Part shown: positions 18,201-26,124 of the stretch, piece by piece
How positions within the stretch are numbered: position 1 is the first letter of the stretch
How the letters are laid out: each line of letters starts with the position of its first letter
Assembly (NCBI GenBank): GCA_040905665.1
Contig: JBBDRD010000014.1
Span: 1 to 64,000, forward strand
Length of the DNA: 64,000 bases
Direction of reading: 5' to 3'
From: DASVCN01 sp040905665
GTDB taxonomy: Bacteria; Deinococcota; Deinococci; Deinococcales; Trueperaceae
Position numbers and translations under genes: made by a program
The notes under the pieces: model-generated
What the model was told of the DNA's origin: nothing
Database searches by the model: none
What the model saw: only the letters and a program-made list of their open reading frames with translations

Positions 18201-18643
18201 TCGCCGCCAGCGAACGTTGGCGGGAGGACGACAGCGAGTTCGAGCACTACTCCGATTCGGGCGGCAAGTCGGGCGGCCAGAAGGAGAAGCTCGCCTACAC
18301 CGTCCTGGCGGCCAGCCTCGCCTACCAGTTCGGTCTGGCGGGCGCCGAGCCCAAGGCCCGGACCTTCCGCCTGGTAGTCATCGACGAGGCGTTCGGACGC
18401 GGCTCCGACGATTCCGCCCGTTACGGCCTGGAGCTGTTCGGCAGGCTGGGACTGCAACTGCTCATCGTCACGCCATTGCAGAAGATCCACGTGATCGAGC
18501 CGTTCGTCGCCAACGTGGGCTTCGTGCAGAACCGTGACGGCCGCGAGTCGCTGCTGCGTAACCTGACTATCGAGGAGTACCGTAGCGAGCGCGCTCGACA
18601 CGATGAAAAGTACGCTCCCTCCCCGGTTCGGCTCGCACAGTGA
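15248..18643 (+). CDS. jetC: Wadjet SMC-like ATPase JetC
   Basis: 1131-aa SMC/MukB-like ATPase, the motor of the Wadjet loop-extruding complex. Walker A is GDIGSGKST near residue 50. Two long coiled-coil arms (about residues 250-470 and 600-900, rich in E, R, L and Q) flank a hinge region around residues 480-600. The ABC signature region is SGGKSGGQKEKLAYT near residue 1010 and Walker B is FRLVVIDEAFGRGSDD near residue 1045. All ATPase motifs are intact. ATG 15248 overlaps jetB. ATP-driven extrusion of DNA delivers small circles to JetD for cleavage. A very long antisense frame here is a GC-bias shadow. Confidence 0.93.
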   Translation: MSDSPLFASSQAGFRLASLEVLNWGTFHQKVWRLELDGRNSLLTGDIGSGKSTLVDAVTTLLVPSQRVAYNRAAGAESRERTLRSYVLGHYKSERGDSGNGGRPVALREPGTYSVILGRFENEALSQTITLAQVFWFKETVGQPARFYLVAERPMSIGDHFSDFGGDMKELRKRLREAGDTIFDSFSSYAAHFRRRFGIATEQALELFHQTVSMKSVGNLTGFVRSHMLEPFEVDTRIGALLEHFDDLSRAHEAILKAKRQVELLTPLVEKCDRHQEVALQVEELRAARDGLKPYFARLKIRLLDERLLRLQEELERCDRRIEGYVQAVRNLRQDEQELRRNIAQNGGERLERLSAEIERQGEEIARRKEKARRHGELLRQVDATPVRTLEEFLSQRERLASLRGKQESLGNDLKRQLRELGVEFEQGRAGFEELSSEIDSLRSRRNNLPARQVELRRRLCDELGLAEERLPFAGELIEVREQAREWEGAAERLLHGFGLSLLVPQEQYAQVAEWVDRTHLRGRLVYYRMRQDQRSSAPRSLHPDSLVHKLALKSDSPCYEWLERELSHRFDFACCESQEQFRREERALTRNGQIKGSRERHEKDDRHRIDDRARYILGWSNQAKIEALESDLERLGERLAGLGKRIAELQAQEERVGDRLKALAQLNEYRDFREIDWGSLTVQVQRLLDEKRTLQESSNVLQELQGRLARLEGELQEAEERLTKERDVRARTMQKQSDAHTTRGETQELLAGGDPTGDSSETNRRIAALRDELLADRKLTVESCDGQERDLRVELTARIDAADKQLSRLQERIVAEMGAFRAAFPQESQELDSSLAAAGAYRELLERLSSDDLPRFETQFKEMLNENTITEVANFQAQLQRERALIHERINVINDSLRGIDYNDGRYIQLEAQTTSDREIAEFRGDLRACTEGSLSGSEDDQYSERKFLEVKRIIERFRGREGLAEIDRRWTEKVTDVRNWFTFAASERWREDDSEFEHYSDSGGKSGGQKEKLAYTVLAASLAYQFGLAGAEPKARTFRLVVIDEAFGRGSDDSARYGLELFGRLGLQLLIVTPLQKIHVIEPFVANVGFVQNRDGRESLLRNLTIEEYRSERARHDEKYAPSPVRLAQ

Positions 18644-18677
18644 TCGCTCTTTACATTCGGTCCGCGCCGTGGCCTCG

Positions 18678-18767
18678 ACCCTCCGCTCTCCCCCACATTC
18701 TCCTCCGGTGACTTCTACCCTCCGCTCTCCCCCACGTTCTCGTCCGGTCACTTCTACCCCCGCTCTT
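18678..18767. repeat. 39-bp tandem repeat between jetC and jetD
   Basis: Two adjacent 39-bp units (18678-18716 and 18717-18755), identical except at three positions, are followed by a partial third copy. Each unit begins ACCCTCCGCTCTCCCCCAC and ends ACTTCT. The repeat fills most of the 176-bp gap between jetC and the probable jetD start, in an operon whose other junctions overlap. Confidence 0.85.
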
Positions 18768-18819
18768 GTCCAAGTTCGGCTCGCTCCGTGACGGTTCCTC
18801 GGATCATCAGCTCGATCAG

Positions 18820-20037
18820 GTGAGTGCCTGGACCACGCCTGGCGACTTACGGAGCCAGGTCGAGCGACTCTGGCGCAGCGGCAGGCTGCTGAGCAGTTGC
18901 CTCAACGGGGAAGAACTCTTCCCCCGCAGGCTCACGCTCAAGGCGCCTCGAGCGGGCGAGCTCGCCGGAAGATTCGCCGAAGTGAGGGAGTGGATCGTCA
19001 AGCTGCAGGCCGGGAGCGGGCACTACCGCTTGGTCCTCAGTGAGGTGAACAACCGCTTGCTGGGCGCCAACTCGTTGCCGGCCGAGGTGTGGGTAGACTC
19101 TCGCGACGCCGCGCTGCGGATGATCGGCAACACCCGCGAGGCAGCGACGTTCGAGCGGCTGGTGGCGAAGACACGCGAAGAGCAGCCGGAACTGCTGGCC
19201 TGGCTGGAGAAACGCCCGCTCGAGGCGCTCGAGCTGGCAGCGGAGTGGCCCAAGCTACTGGCGGTAGTCCGCTGGTTACGTCTCAACCCCCGCCCGAATA
19301 TCTATCTGCGGCAGATCGACGTCGCAGGGGTGGACACCAAGTTCATCGAGAAGAGGAAGCGGGTGCTGGCCGAGCTATTCGACCTGGCACTGTCGCCGGC
19401 AGCGATCGACGACCGGTGGCGCGGCGCGGGCGGCTTCGAAGCCCGGTATGGGTTTCGCGGCAAGCCACGTCGCCTGCGGTTCCGACTCCTCGATCCCACC
19501 CACTCCCCCCTCTTACCTGGGGTGCTCGAAGGGGACGGCCAGCATCTGGAGCTCGACTTCGCGCTGCCTGTCTCGGCAGTGAGCGCGCTCAGACTACCGA
19601 TAGAACGGGTTTTCATCACCGAGAACGAAGTCAACTTCCTGGCTTTCCCAGCCGTTCCGAACAGCGTGGTCATCTTCGGTGGAGGATACGGCCTCGATTC
19701 ACTCGAGGAGATTACCTGGCTGCGCGAACGCGACTTGCACTACTGGGGCGACATAGACACGCACGGTTTCGCCATACTCAACCGATTGCGCTCCTACTTT
19801 CCTGCCACCAGGTCACTACTCATGGACCGCGAGACGTTGTTGGCTCACCAGGAGCAGTGGGGCTCCGAGAAAAACCCGGAGACCCGAGATCTCATCAGGT
19901 TGAACGCCAGCGAGGCCGCGCTGTACGACGACCTCAGGCGGAACCGCCTGGGGGACCGGCTAAGGCTGGAGCAGGAGCTGATCAGCTACTCCCGGCTCTT
20001 GGGAGAGTTGACCGGGATCTTGTCCGCCGGACTCTGA
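18820..20037 (+). CDS. jetD: Wadjet nuclease JetD (DUF3322/DUF2220)
   Basis: 405-aa JetD, the nuclease subunit. The N-terminal DUF3322 arm begins WTTPGDLRSQVERLW; the C-terminal DUF2220 domain is a TOPRIM fold related to Topo VI A, with the catalytic glutamate in VFITENEVNFLAFP and the DxD in YWGDIDTHGFAIL. These metal-binding residues are all present, so the enzyme should be active. GTG 18820 is chosen because family members start at the WTTP segment. The frame is open to TTG 18766, which lies inside the tandem repeat. Unlike the other jet junctions, jetC and jetD are separated by 176 bp holding that repeat. Confidence 0.88.
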   Translation: MSAWTTPGDLRSQVERLWRSGRLLSSCLNGEELFPRRLTLKAPRAGELAGRFAEVREWIVKLQAGSGHYRLVLSEVNNRLLGANSLPAEVWVDSRDAALRMIGNTREAATFERLVAKTREEQPELLAWLEKRPLEALELAAEWPKLLAVVRWLRLNPRPNIYLRQIDVAGVDTKFIEKRKRVLAELFDLALSPAAIDDRWRGAGGFEARYGFRGKPRRLRFRLLDPTHSPLLPGVLEGDGQHLELDFALPVSAVSALRLPIERVFITENEVNFLAFPAVPNSVVIFGGGYGLDSLEEITWLRERDLHYWGDIDTHGFAILNRLRSYFPATRSLLMDRETLLAHQEQWGSEKNPETRDLIRLNASEAALYDDLRRNRLGDRLRLEQELISYSRLLGELTGILSAGL

Positions 20038-20100
20038 AGCACTCGACTTCCGAGCTTCTTCAGAGCTCCGCAGTCGATGTGACGGTTTGCGTCGATCCCA

Positions 20101-21045
20101 TCACCGGTAGCGCTCCGCTGCTACCCCCAGGTCCCTCGCAACCCGTTCGCGAACACTCTCTGGCTCCAAGACCTCCACGTTGTGACCCCAGCCGAGCAAA
20201 AAGGAAAGGAGCTCGTGGGCGTCCCCACCCTCTGCCAGGCGGCCCCGGATCACCACCTCGAGTCCACCGTCGTCGAACTCCTGCACTACGGAGACGTTCT
20301 CGTCGTGCTCGCGCTGCTCCTGAAACCAACCTGCCACCGACGGCTCGACTCGCAGCCGCACTTCGACTGGCTCACCGACCACGATGCCCCAGGTTCCGGA
20401 GAGGAACTCGTGCGGATCGAAGTCCTCGGGGATGCTGTAGGTATCGGCCAGCAGACGCACATTACGCATCCTGGCGAGCTTGAACACCCTGACCTCGCAG
20501 AAGTACGACTTCTCGAACGCGACGACGTAGGGTTGGAGGTTCCTCCTATTCAGCTCGTAGAAATAGATCTCGTACTCGTGAGGGTGCCAGTTGCGACCCT
20601 TGCCGGAGCGGTACTCGCAACACAGGACCCTCCCTTGGAACCAGGCCTGCGCCACCTGGTCAAGTACTCGGTCGTCGCCGCTGGTCTCGAGCATGTCGAC
20701 ACTCTTCAGCAACTCCGAGCGTGCCGGCTCCGGTAGTCGCTTCGACAGTTTCTCCAGCGCGCTCCTGTAGTGGCGTTCGCCTACACCGGTATGCACCAGC
20801 AGCCGTGTGGCGCTGTGCACCGCAAGGGCCTCTACGTTGTTGAGGTCGGTGGGTGGCACAGGTATGCGGTAGCGGTGATCCTTCCCCTCCACGGTTCGAT
20901 AAGCGCCCAGATCCAGTAAGTCGCGTTCGATCGTTCGACGCGACACGCCGAAATGTTTCGCCAGCTCAACAACGCTGCGGGCTCTCGCTTCGAGCAGCCC
21001 CTCGAATTCGCGTAAGCGTTGGGCCCTTGATACGTTCCTGCTCAT
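20101..21045 (-). CDS. WYL-domain transcriptional regulator
   Basis: 314-aa regulator with an N-terminal DeoR-like winged helix-turn-helix (ARSVVELAKHFGVSRRTIER, about residues 20-42), a WYL domain in the middle (CEYRSGKGRNWHPHEYEIYF through PYVVAFEKSYFCEVRVFKLARM), and the WCX C-terminal extension (EPVEVRLRVEP...VIRGRLAEGG). WYL regulators of this kind (BrxR/CapW group) commonly repress defence operons and respond to nucleic-acid ligands. It is convergent with jetD, 63 bp apart, so control of the jet operon would have to be in trans. Start ATG 21045. Confidence 0.85.
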   Translation of the reverse strand: MSRNVSRAQRLREFEGLLEARARSVVELAKHFGVSRRTIERDLLDLGAYRTVEGKDHRYRIPVPPTDLNNVEALAVHSATRLLVHTGVGERHYRSALEKLSKRLPEPARSELLKSVDMLETSGDDRVLDQVAQAWFQGRVLCCEYRSGKGRNWHPHEYEIYFYELNRRNLQPYVVAFEKSYFCEVRVFKLARMRNVRLLADTYSIPEDFDPHEFLSGTWGIVVGEPVEVRLRVEPSVAGWFQEQREHDENVSVVQEFDDGGLEVVIRGRLAEGGDAHELLSFLLGWGHNVEVLEPESVRERVARDLGVAAERYR

Positions 21046-21283
21046 GAAGAGCGAGCGAACCTCTCCAGCCTAGACGTGGTTCTCCTATCGTCTGCCCAGT
21101 TGTGTCATCCGCAGAGTAATTCTCGGCGATATAGCGGAACTATGAAGAGCTGAATAGTAGCATTTCGAGCCTGCCGACCTACGAACTGTGTCGCCGGCGT
21201 CTTGTTTGTCCCTGTTGCATCCGACACTAGGAGCGACACTTCCCATCGCACCGTTCGGTACAGGGACATGCCATTATTCTCCT

Positions 21284-21772
21284 GTGGACCGTCGCAAGCT
21301 CGTGGCCCTTTTGCGCGCCCTAGCCGATGCCGATGTTCGCTACGTGCTCATCGGCGGGTTGGCCCTGAACCTTCACGGGCTCGTGCGGGCGACAGAAGAC
21401 ATCGATCTTCTGCTCGAAGCAAGCGAAGAGAACGTCGAAAGACTCAGGCGGGCACTCCGATCGATTTACGACGATCCGGAGATCGCGCTGATATCGGCGG
21501 GCGAACTCGAAGACGAATACCCCGTTATTCGCTACGTCCCGCCTGGAGACAGTCCGCCTATCGACCTGATCGCCAGGCTCGGTACCGGTTTCGCTTTCGA
21601 GGATGCAGAGTGGCGCCCGTTGGACCTGGACGGCGTCCCGGTGCGTGTCGCCACCCCGGAGACTCTGTACGCTATGAAGCACCGAACAGTGCGGGCAAGG
21701 GACCACGATGACGCCATACGTTTGGCTCGGGCCTTCGGCCTTGGTCCACGAGAAGGGGATGAGAACGACTGA
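21284..21772 (+). CDS. nucleotidyltransferase (AbiEii/MNT-like)
   Basis: 162-aa protein of the Pol-beta nucleotidyltransferase superfamily. The active-site signature is visible as VLIGGLALNLHGLVRATEDIDLLL (about residues 17-40; GG, then D-x-D), with a third acidic residue likely in PIDLIARLGTG. A C-terminal helix DHDDAIRLARAFGL resembles the DUF6036/AbiEii group. Proteins like this are toxins of type IV or VII toxin-antitoxin pairs or antitoxins that AMPylate HEPN toxins. GTG 21284 is the inferred start; the frame is open further upstream to 21188. The next gene starts on its stop codon, so the two form a coupled pair. Confidence 0.75.
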   Translation: MDRRKLVALLRALADADVRYVLIGGLALNLHGLVRATEDIDLLLEASEENVERLRRALRSIYDDPEIALISAGELEDEYPVIRYVPPGDSPPIDLIARLGTGFAFEDAEWRPLDLDGVPVRVATPETLYAMKHRTVRARDHDDAIRLARAFGLGPREGDEND

Positions 21773-22008
21773 TGCCGATAGAGCGCTTTTCTTCTATCCA
21801 TAGAGCGAATGACCGGACTGACACGGTGCTCGACGCAGAAACGGCCCTGGACCGAATGCTCGAACTGAACTCACTGACTGGCACTGACTGCCCGTCGCTC
21901 TTCCCACCAGGCATCTACCGCTTTCGCTCTTTGGGGGAGGCGAATGAGGCGCGAGACGCTGCTACGGCAGAGAGAATGAGGGCACTGCGAGCTTCCAGGC
22001 GGATCTAG
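21772..22008 (+). CDS. small partner of the nucleotidyltransferase
   Basis: 78-aa acidic protein starting at ATG 21772, whose A is the last base of the preceding stop. It has no recognised domain. The sequence has a helical middle (DAETALDRMLELNSL) and a charged C-terminal helix (EANEARDAATAERMRALRAS). One-base coupling to a nucleotidyltransferase suggests an antitoxin or adaptor role; this is inferred from context only. Confidence 0.6.
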   Translation: MPIERFSSIHRANDRTDTVLDAETALDRMLELNSLTGTDCPSLFPPGIYRFRSLGEANEARDAATAERMRALRASRRI

Positions 22009-22527
22009 CTGTGTTCCCGGATCGCCGGCCGTCGTTCCGGCTTTAGCATTGCTCCATTCCGAATCACGTCCTCTCCATCCTCCCTCTCAGTGTTTCCGTG
22101 CTGCTCTTGAGCTTGCCCTCCATGAGTCGTCGTAGACACAGTGGCTCGAGACGCAGAGGGCGTCTCCTCCGCCGGAACTGCCTCATGACGGTCCCCCCCC
22201 AGCGGGAGATCGTCTATTTCCATGCTGAAGGATGCGCAGAGGGCCTCAAGGATTCGCTGCGCCTTTCCCGTTGACACGTTGTAATAAATCGCCCCACCGC
22301 GAGTCGAACCCAGCCCTCTCCGCAGGCGATGAATATCTCTCGTCAGAAGGCCCTTGCAATTTCACGGGTTTGGGGTGAGTGCGCAATGAACAGCTTGCTG
22401 GGTGGCCGCGCGCCAAGAGGAAGCCCACGCTTTCACCGCACCACACATCGCTTTTACGATAAGAGTTGCCGTCTGAAACGAGAGATGTTTCGCCACATCT
22501 CGATCACAACGCCGCTACTGTTTCAAC
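22009..22527. other. 519-bp intergenic stretch with a possible gene remnant
   Basis: No confident gene. On the minus strand a frame running from about 22358 down to 22005 reads TRDIHRLRRGLGSTRGGAIY and continues into QRILEALCASFSMEIDD, which looks protein-like, but it has no standard start and no family I recognise. The stretch is more AT-rich than the Wadjet genes. The last 60 bp are probably the promoter region of the DUF4268 gene. Confidence 0.3.
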
Positions 22528-23643
22528 ATGTTCCGACTCGACCGCAACGCAAACCGGATTCGCGATCTGCAGAAAGTGACATTCTCGGCACTTGAGTTCG
22601 GCGAGAGGAGGCACTTGCAGGAGTGGATTGCTCAGAACCCCACGTGCCTAGGAGAGGAACTGCTGGTAATCCAAAAAGAGTTCCACGGATTCGCCGAAAC
22701 GAACGAAAGACTGGACCTGCTCGCCCTCGACCAGAGCGGTCGCCTCGTGATTATCGAGAACAAACTCGACGACAGCGGCCGTGATGTCACTTGGCAAGCA
22801 TTGAAGTACGCCTCGTACTGCGCCAGTTTGACCAGGACGCAGATCCGGGACATCTTCGAGCGCTACCTGGTGCAGAACGGTAAAAACGACGCTGGGGCCG
22901 AGCTATCAGGTTTCTTCGACGACACCCCGTTCGAGGAGTTGGAGTTGAACCAGGGGCTAACTCAGCGGATCATCCTCGTGGCAGCTCACTTCCGACGGGA
23001 GGTGACGAGCACGGTGATGTGGCTGCTGAACCAGGGGCTGCAGATCAACTGCTTGAAGGTGACGCCGTACGTGCATGGCGACGATGTTTTGCTCTCGTTC
23101 GATCAGATAATTCCACCCGTCGATGCTCAGGAGTACACGGTGAGCATGGCCGAGAAGGGGCAAAGCGAACGCGAGCAACACTTGGTCACCGCGCGCGCCA
23201 GCAAGGGGCGAGAAGCAGCCTGGGAGAATCTGTTCGAGGCGACTCACCGCCACACCGAGTTGTTTCGCAACGTCAGTCCGCCGTCAGGCTCCTGGGTTGG
23301 CGCCGGTAGCGGAATAGGTGGGGTTCGATTCCAGTATGTCTTGTCCCCCAAAGGGACGCGAGTCGAGCTCTATATCGGAATGAGAGAACGCCAGTCGAAC
23401 AAACTTCTGTTCGACTACCTACATTCGAAGCGACAGCAGATCGAGGCAGACTATGGCAGCTCTCTCGAGTGGCAGCGGCTGGAAGACCGCATTGCCTGTC
23501 GTGTCAAGCACGAGATGACGGAAACACTGATGGGCGAGGACCAGGACTCCGGGTTTGCCGACCGGGTTGCCAGGCAGATGGCACGCTTCGAAAAGGCGAT
23601 TGCACCTCAACTGCAATCGAACTGGCAGGAAGTCCCCCTTTGA
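22528..23643 (+). CDS. DUF4268 PD-(D/E)XK nuclease-like protein
   Basis: 371-aa protein with an N-terminal PD-(D/E)XK domain resembling NucS-type and restriction endonucleases: ERLDLLALDQSG supplies the aspartate and RLVIIENKLDDSGRDVTWQA the ExK core plus following Q. The C-terminal half is DUF4268 (RVELYIGMRERQSNKLLFDYL through LEWQRLEDRIACRV). This architecture is common in mobile and defence contexts and is predicted to cleave DNA, target unknown. Start ATG 22528. A hypothetical frame follows within 2 bp of its stop. Confidence 0.85.
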   Translation: MFRLDRNANRIRDLQKVTFSALEFGERRHLQEWIAQNPTCLGEELLVIQKEFHGFAETNERLDLLALDQSGRLVIIENKLDDSGRDVTWQALKYASYCASLTRTQIRDIFERYLVQNGKNDAGAELSGFFDDTPFEELELNQGLTQRIILVAAHFRREVTSTVMWLLNQGLQINCLKVTPYVHGDDVLLSFDQIIPPVDAQEYTVSMAEKGQSEREQHLVTARASKGREAAWENLFEATHRHTELFRNVSPPSGSWVGAGSGIGGVRFQYVLSPKGTRVELYIGMRERQSNKLLFDYLHSKRQQIEADYGSSLEWQRLEDRIACRVKHEMTETLMGEDQDSGFADRVARQMARFEKAIAPQLQSNWQEVPL

Positions 23644-23645
23644 GG

Positions 23646-24086
23646 TTGCATCCAGTAACCTCGATCCACTCCTCCCAGATAGATGTACGAAGGAAGCTTG
23701 TTCGGGAACTGGTACGCCGGGTCCACACTGAAGAGTTCCAGCCTCTTTTCCGGAAAGTCGACTTCGGTCGCGCGGTGTGCGGCTGGCCGGAACGACTTTC
23801 GTCCTACTTCTGGCCGAAGCCGGATATGGGCTACGCGGCGACACACGAGCAAATGGCGGACTGGCTCGGCAGCGCGGGCGACCTTTCCCAGTCCCTGCTC
23901 CGCGTCGGCCAGTGGACGAGCGAGGAACGGGCTGCGGCGACCGACCTGGCGAAAAAGATGCTGGTTTGGGGCGGGGTCGCCCGACAAAGCCTGTTTTCCC
24001 CGCAGACAGTCGAGAACGTGTTTCGAAAGGCACTAGGGCTAGCCCACGGCATGCCTGCCCCCATGAACAGCGGCTGGCCAAGGTAG
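23646..24086 (+). CDS. hypothetical protein downstream of DUF4268 gene
   Basis: Possible 146-aa protein that I do not recognise. It starts at TTG 23646, 2 bp after the DUF4268 stop, with a TGAGG run just before it. The sequence looks like a real protein: RRKLVRELVRRVHTEEFQPL at the start, a tryptophan-rich middle (VCGWPERLSSYFWPKPDM) and an amphipathic helix (EERAAATDLAKKMLVWGG). No membrane segment is present. It may be coupled to the DUF4268 gene or be a remnant; the region to its right is clearly decayed. Confidence 0.4.
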   Translation: MHPVTSIHSSQIDVRRKLVRELVRRVHTEEFQPLFRKVDFGRAVCGWPERLSSYFWPKPDMGYAATHEQMADWLGSAGDLSQSLLRVGQWTSEERAAATDLAKKMLVWGGVARQSLFSPQTVENVFRKALGLAHGMPAPMNSGWPR

Positions 24087-24167
24087 CGGCAATGGCCACG
24101 GCCTTCCTGGAGCGCCACGAGACTAAAGCGCCCCACAACTCGCGACCTTCCCGCGCTCGCCGATTTC

Positions 24168-24335
24168 ATGCCTGGCTGGTCGGGCGGACTGATCAGCTAC
24201 GGCGAGGTAGCGCTGGCACAAGCCCTGAAGCTCGCCGACTTCACCGCAAGCGAGATAGCCAACGCCATCCAGGACCTCCTCGGGCTGGGTTTCGGGACGA
24301 TCGCTGACGCGGACGCACCCTTTCGTGATAGGTGA
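24168..24335 (+). pseudogene. short orphan reading frame in decayed region
   Basis: 55-codon frame starting MPGWSGGLISYGEVALAQAL and containing FTASEIANAIQDLLGLGFGT. It reads like part of a structured protein, and the same frame is open upstream of the ATG without a start. It overlaps the start of the VapC remnant in another frame. No family is recognised; probably a fragment. Confidence 0.3.
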
Positions 24336-24570
24336 GCTGGCGTGCGGCAGTCTCCGAAATTGACAAGAGATACTCGGGCTCTTCCGCGAGTTGCCGAAGG
24401 TCACGACATCGACCGATGACGAGGTGCTGTCGTTCATCGACCAGAGGTCGCTCATGGGCAGGGGGATCGGGTATATCGACGTCCACCTGCTCGCCTCGGC
24501 GGTTCTTTCCGAGGCGACCCTGTGGACCAACGACAAAAGACTGGCAACGGTGGCCGAGGAGATGGGTTGA
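24316..24570 (+). pseudogene. VapC PIN-domain toxin remnant
   Basis: Reads HPFVIGELACGSLRN, then an in-frame TGA at 24361-24363, then LFRELPKVTTSTDDEVLSFI, GRGIGYIDVHLLASAV and ATLWTNDKRLATVAEEMG before the stop. These are the middle and end of a VapC-type PIN ribonuclease, including the two C-terminal acidic motifs. The N-terminal strand with the first aspartate is missing and the internal stop breaks the rest, so no active toxin can be made. Confidence 0.8.
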
Positions 24571-24768
24571 CAGCTTGAGGAACCAGGCGGTTTGTTCGAC
24601 CGCCAGCGCCTCGAGGTCAGTCGTAGCGGGCAACTCTTGTGCATCGCCGCAGCGGAGGCGTTACTCAAGGACCAGGAGGATCTTGCGGAGTTCAGCAAGC
24701 GTGCCGACGGTCCGACCCTGAGCTACGAGCAGTTCCTGAACGAGCTCAAGTCGCTTGGCAAGATATAA
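24571..24768 (+). pseudogene. Phd/YefM-like antitoxin C-terminal remnant
   Basis: Directly after the VapC remnant stop, in the same frame, 65 codons read RQRLEVSRSGQLLCIAAAEA and later EEFSK-like helices ending SYEQFLNELKSLGKI. This resembles the C-terminal half of Phd/YefM or VapB antitoxins (EV.R.G strand followed by acidic helices). It has no start codon or N-terminal DNA-binding part. The normal order (antitoxin first) is inverted, so it probably belonged to a different pair. Confidence 0.4.
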
Positions 24769-24844
24769 CCTGACCTTCAAAAGTCCGCCGCGAAGGACTT
24801 TCGCTCGAAGCTCCCCTTCAATATTTCATGATATTTTGAAGTAG

Positions 24845-25996
24845 ATGTTCACGCGTGCGATCGAGCTTCCACCGCCCGGATCCGAGACGTTCTTTCTATG
24901 GGGCCCACGGCAAACAGGCAAGTCCACGCTGCTCCATCAGGCTTATCCTGATGCACACTGGATCGACCTGCTCAGGTCCGAGGAGTACCGTCGTTACCTG
25001 CAAAGGCCAGAGCTTCTGCGTGAGGAACTGTCTGCCCGACCAGCCCCTCAGGTCGTCATAGACGAAGTACAGAAGGTCCCCGCACTACTCGACGAAGTCC
25101 ATTGGCTGCTCGAGAACAGTGCCGTGCAGTTCGCACTCTGCGGCTCGAGCGCCCGCAAGGTGAAGCGCGGGGGAGCGAACCTGCTCGGGGGCCGGGCCGT
25201 TCGCCGCGAGCTCTTCGGGCTAACCGTCAACGAGGTCGGCAGGGACGTCGATATCAACCGCCTGCTCAACCACGGGTACCTGCCCAGGGCCTACCTCTCC
25301 GACAGACCCGACCGCCTTTTGAACGCTTACGTTTCTGACTACCTCCGTGAAGAGGTGGCCGCCGAAGCATTGGTTCGCAACGTGCCCGCGTTTGCTGAGT
25401 TTTTGACGATCGCCGCGCTCAGCGACACCGAGCCTGTCAACTTCACGAACATCGCGCGTGAAACCGGCGTCTCCAGTCATACCGTGAAGTCCTACTTCGA
25501 GATACTCGTCGACACGCTCCTGGGCCGCTGGCTGCCCGCACACCGCAAGCGACCAAAGCGCCGAGTCGCTGCCGCCCCCAAGTTCTACTTTGCCGATGCC
25601 GGGGTAGTGAACCACTTGGCGCGGAGGGGACAACTCACTCCTGGCTCCGAACTGTACGGCAAGGCGTTCGAGAACTGGGTCCATCATGAATTGACGGCTT
25701 ACAACTCGTACTCCGACTCGTACGCCCAACTCAGCTATTGGCGGCTCACGACAGGGGTCGAGGTCGACTTCATCGTCAACGACATGAAGGTCGCCATCGA
25801 AGCAAAGGCCGCCGCGAAGGTGAGGGACCACCACTTGAAAGGTCTTCGCGAATTGACCAGGGATCACCCCGATGTGAGCCAACGCGTGGTCGTGTGCCTG
25901 GAAGCCAAGAGCCGTAAGACCAGCGACGGAATCCTCATCCTACCTGCGGCCGAGTTCGTCCGGCGCCTTGGCGACGGGGAACTGATCAAGGGTTAG
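24845..25996 (+). CDS. AAA ATPase with DUF4143
   Basis: 383-aa ATPase of the AAA_14/DUF4143 family. Walker A is GPRQTGKST near residue 20; Walker B is PQVVIDEVQKVPAL; sensor-like CGSSARK and the GRAVRRELFGLTVNE element follow. The C-terminal DUF4143 part shows KFYFADAGVVNHLARRG and a nuclease-like core GVEVDFIVNDMKVAIEAKAA. Family members are about 380-430 aa, occur widely in genomes with mobile content, and have no firmly known role. Start ATG 24845, preceded by an AT-rich stretch with TCATGATATT that may hold the promoter. The gene appears intact. Confidence 0.88.
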   Translation: MFTRAIELPPPGSETFFLWGPRQTGKSTLLHQAYPDAHWIDLLRSEEYRRYLQRPELLREELSARPAPQVVIDEVQKVPALLDEVHWLLENSAVQFALCGSSARKVKRGGANLLGGRAVRRELFGLTVNEVGRDVDINRLLNHGYLPRAYLSDRPDRLLNAYVSDYLREEVAAEALVRNVPAFAEFLTIAALSDTEPVNFTNIARETGVSSHTVKSYFEILVDTLLGRWLPAHRKRPKRRVAAAPKFYFADAGVVNHLARRGQLTPGSELYGKAFENWVHHELTAYNSYSDSYAQLSYWRLTTGVEVDFIVNDMKVAIEAKAAAKVRDHHLKGLRELTRDHPDVSQRVVVCLEAKSRKTSDGILILPAAEFVRRLGDGELIKG

Positions 25997-26124
25997 CAGG
26001 CAGCCTTCCCGCGCCTTTGGACAGAGCAGGGGCCGCAGCAAGGAGGTGACGACTGCCCCCGTCCCAGCCTCCACCGTGAACGAGTAGCCGCGCAACCAGG
26101 CCAGGCCAGCTCCCCAATCTCAGT

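Noticed and set aside
15152..18751. Very long open frames (550 and 617 codons) antisense to jetA-jetC
   Set aside because: They mirror the codon periodicity of jetB and jetC in a high-GC genome and show leucine/valine/alanine-rich, repetitive composition. The sense frames have clear family motifs.
18678..18767. Tandem repeats considered as a CRISPR array
   Set aside because: Units are directly adjacent with no unique spacers, and no cas gene is in the window.
22290..22325. GGGTTCGACTC on the minus strand, tRNA T-loop-like
   Set aside because: The flanking bases do not form a T-stem, and no anticodon or acceptor stem is found nearby.
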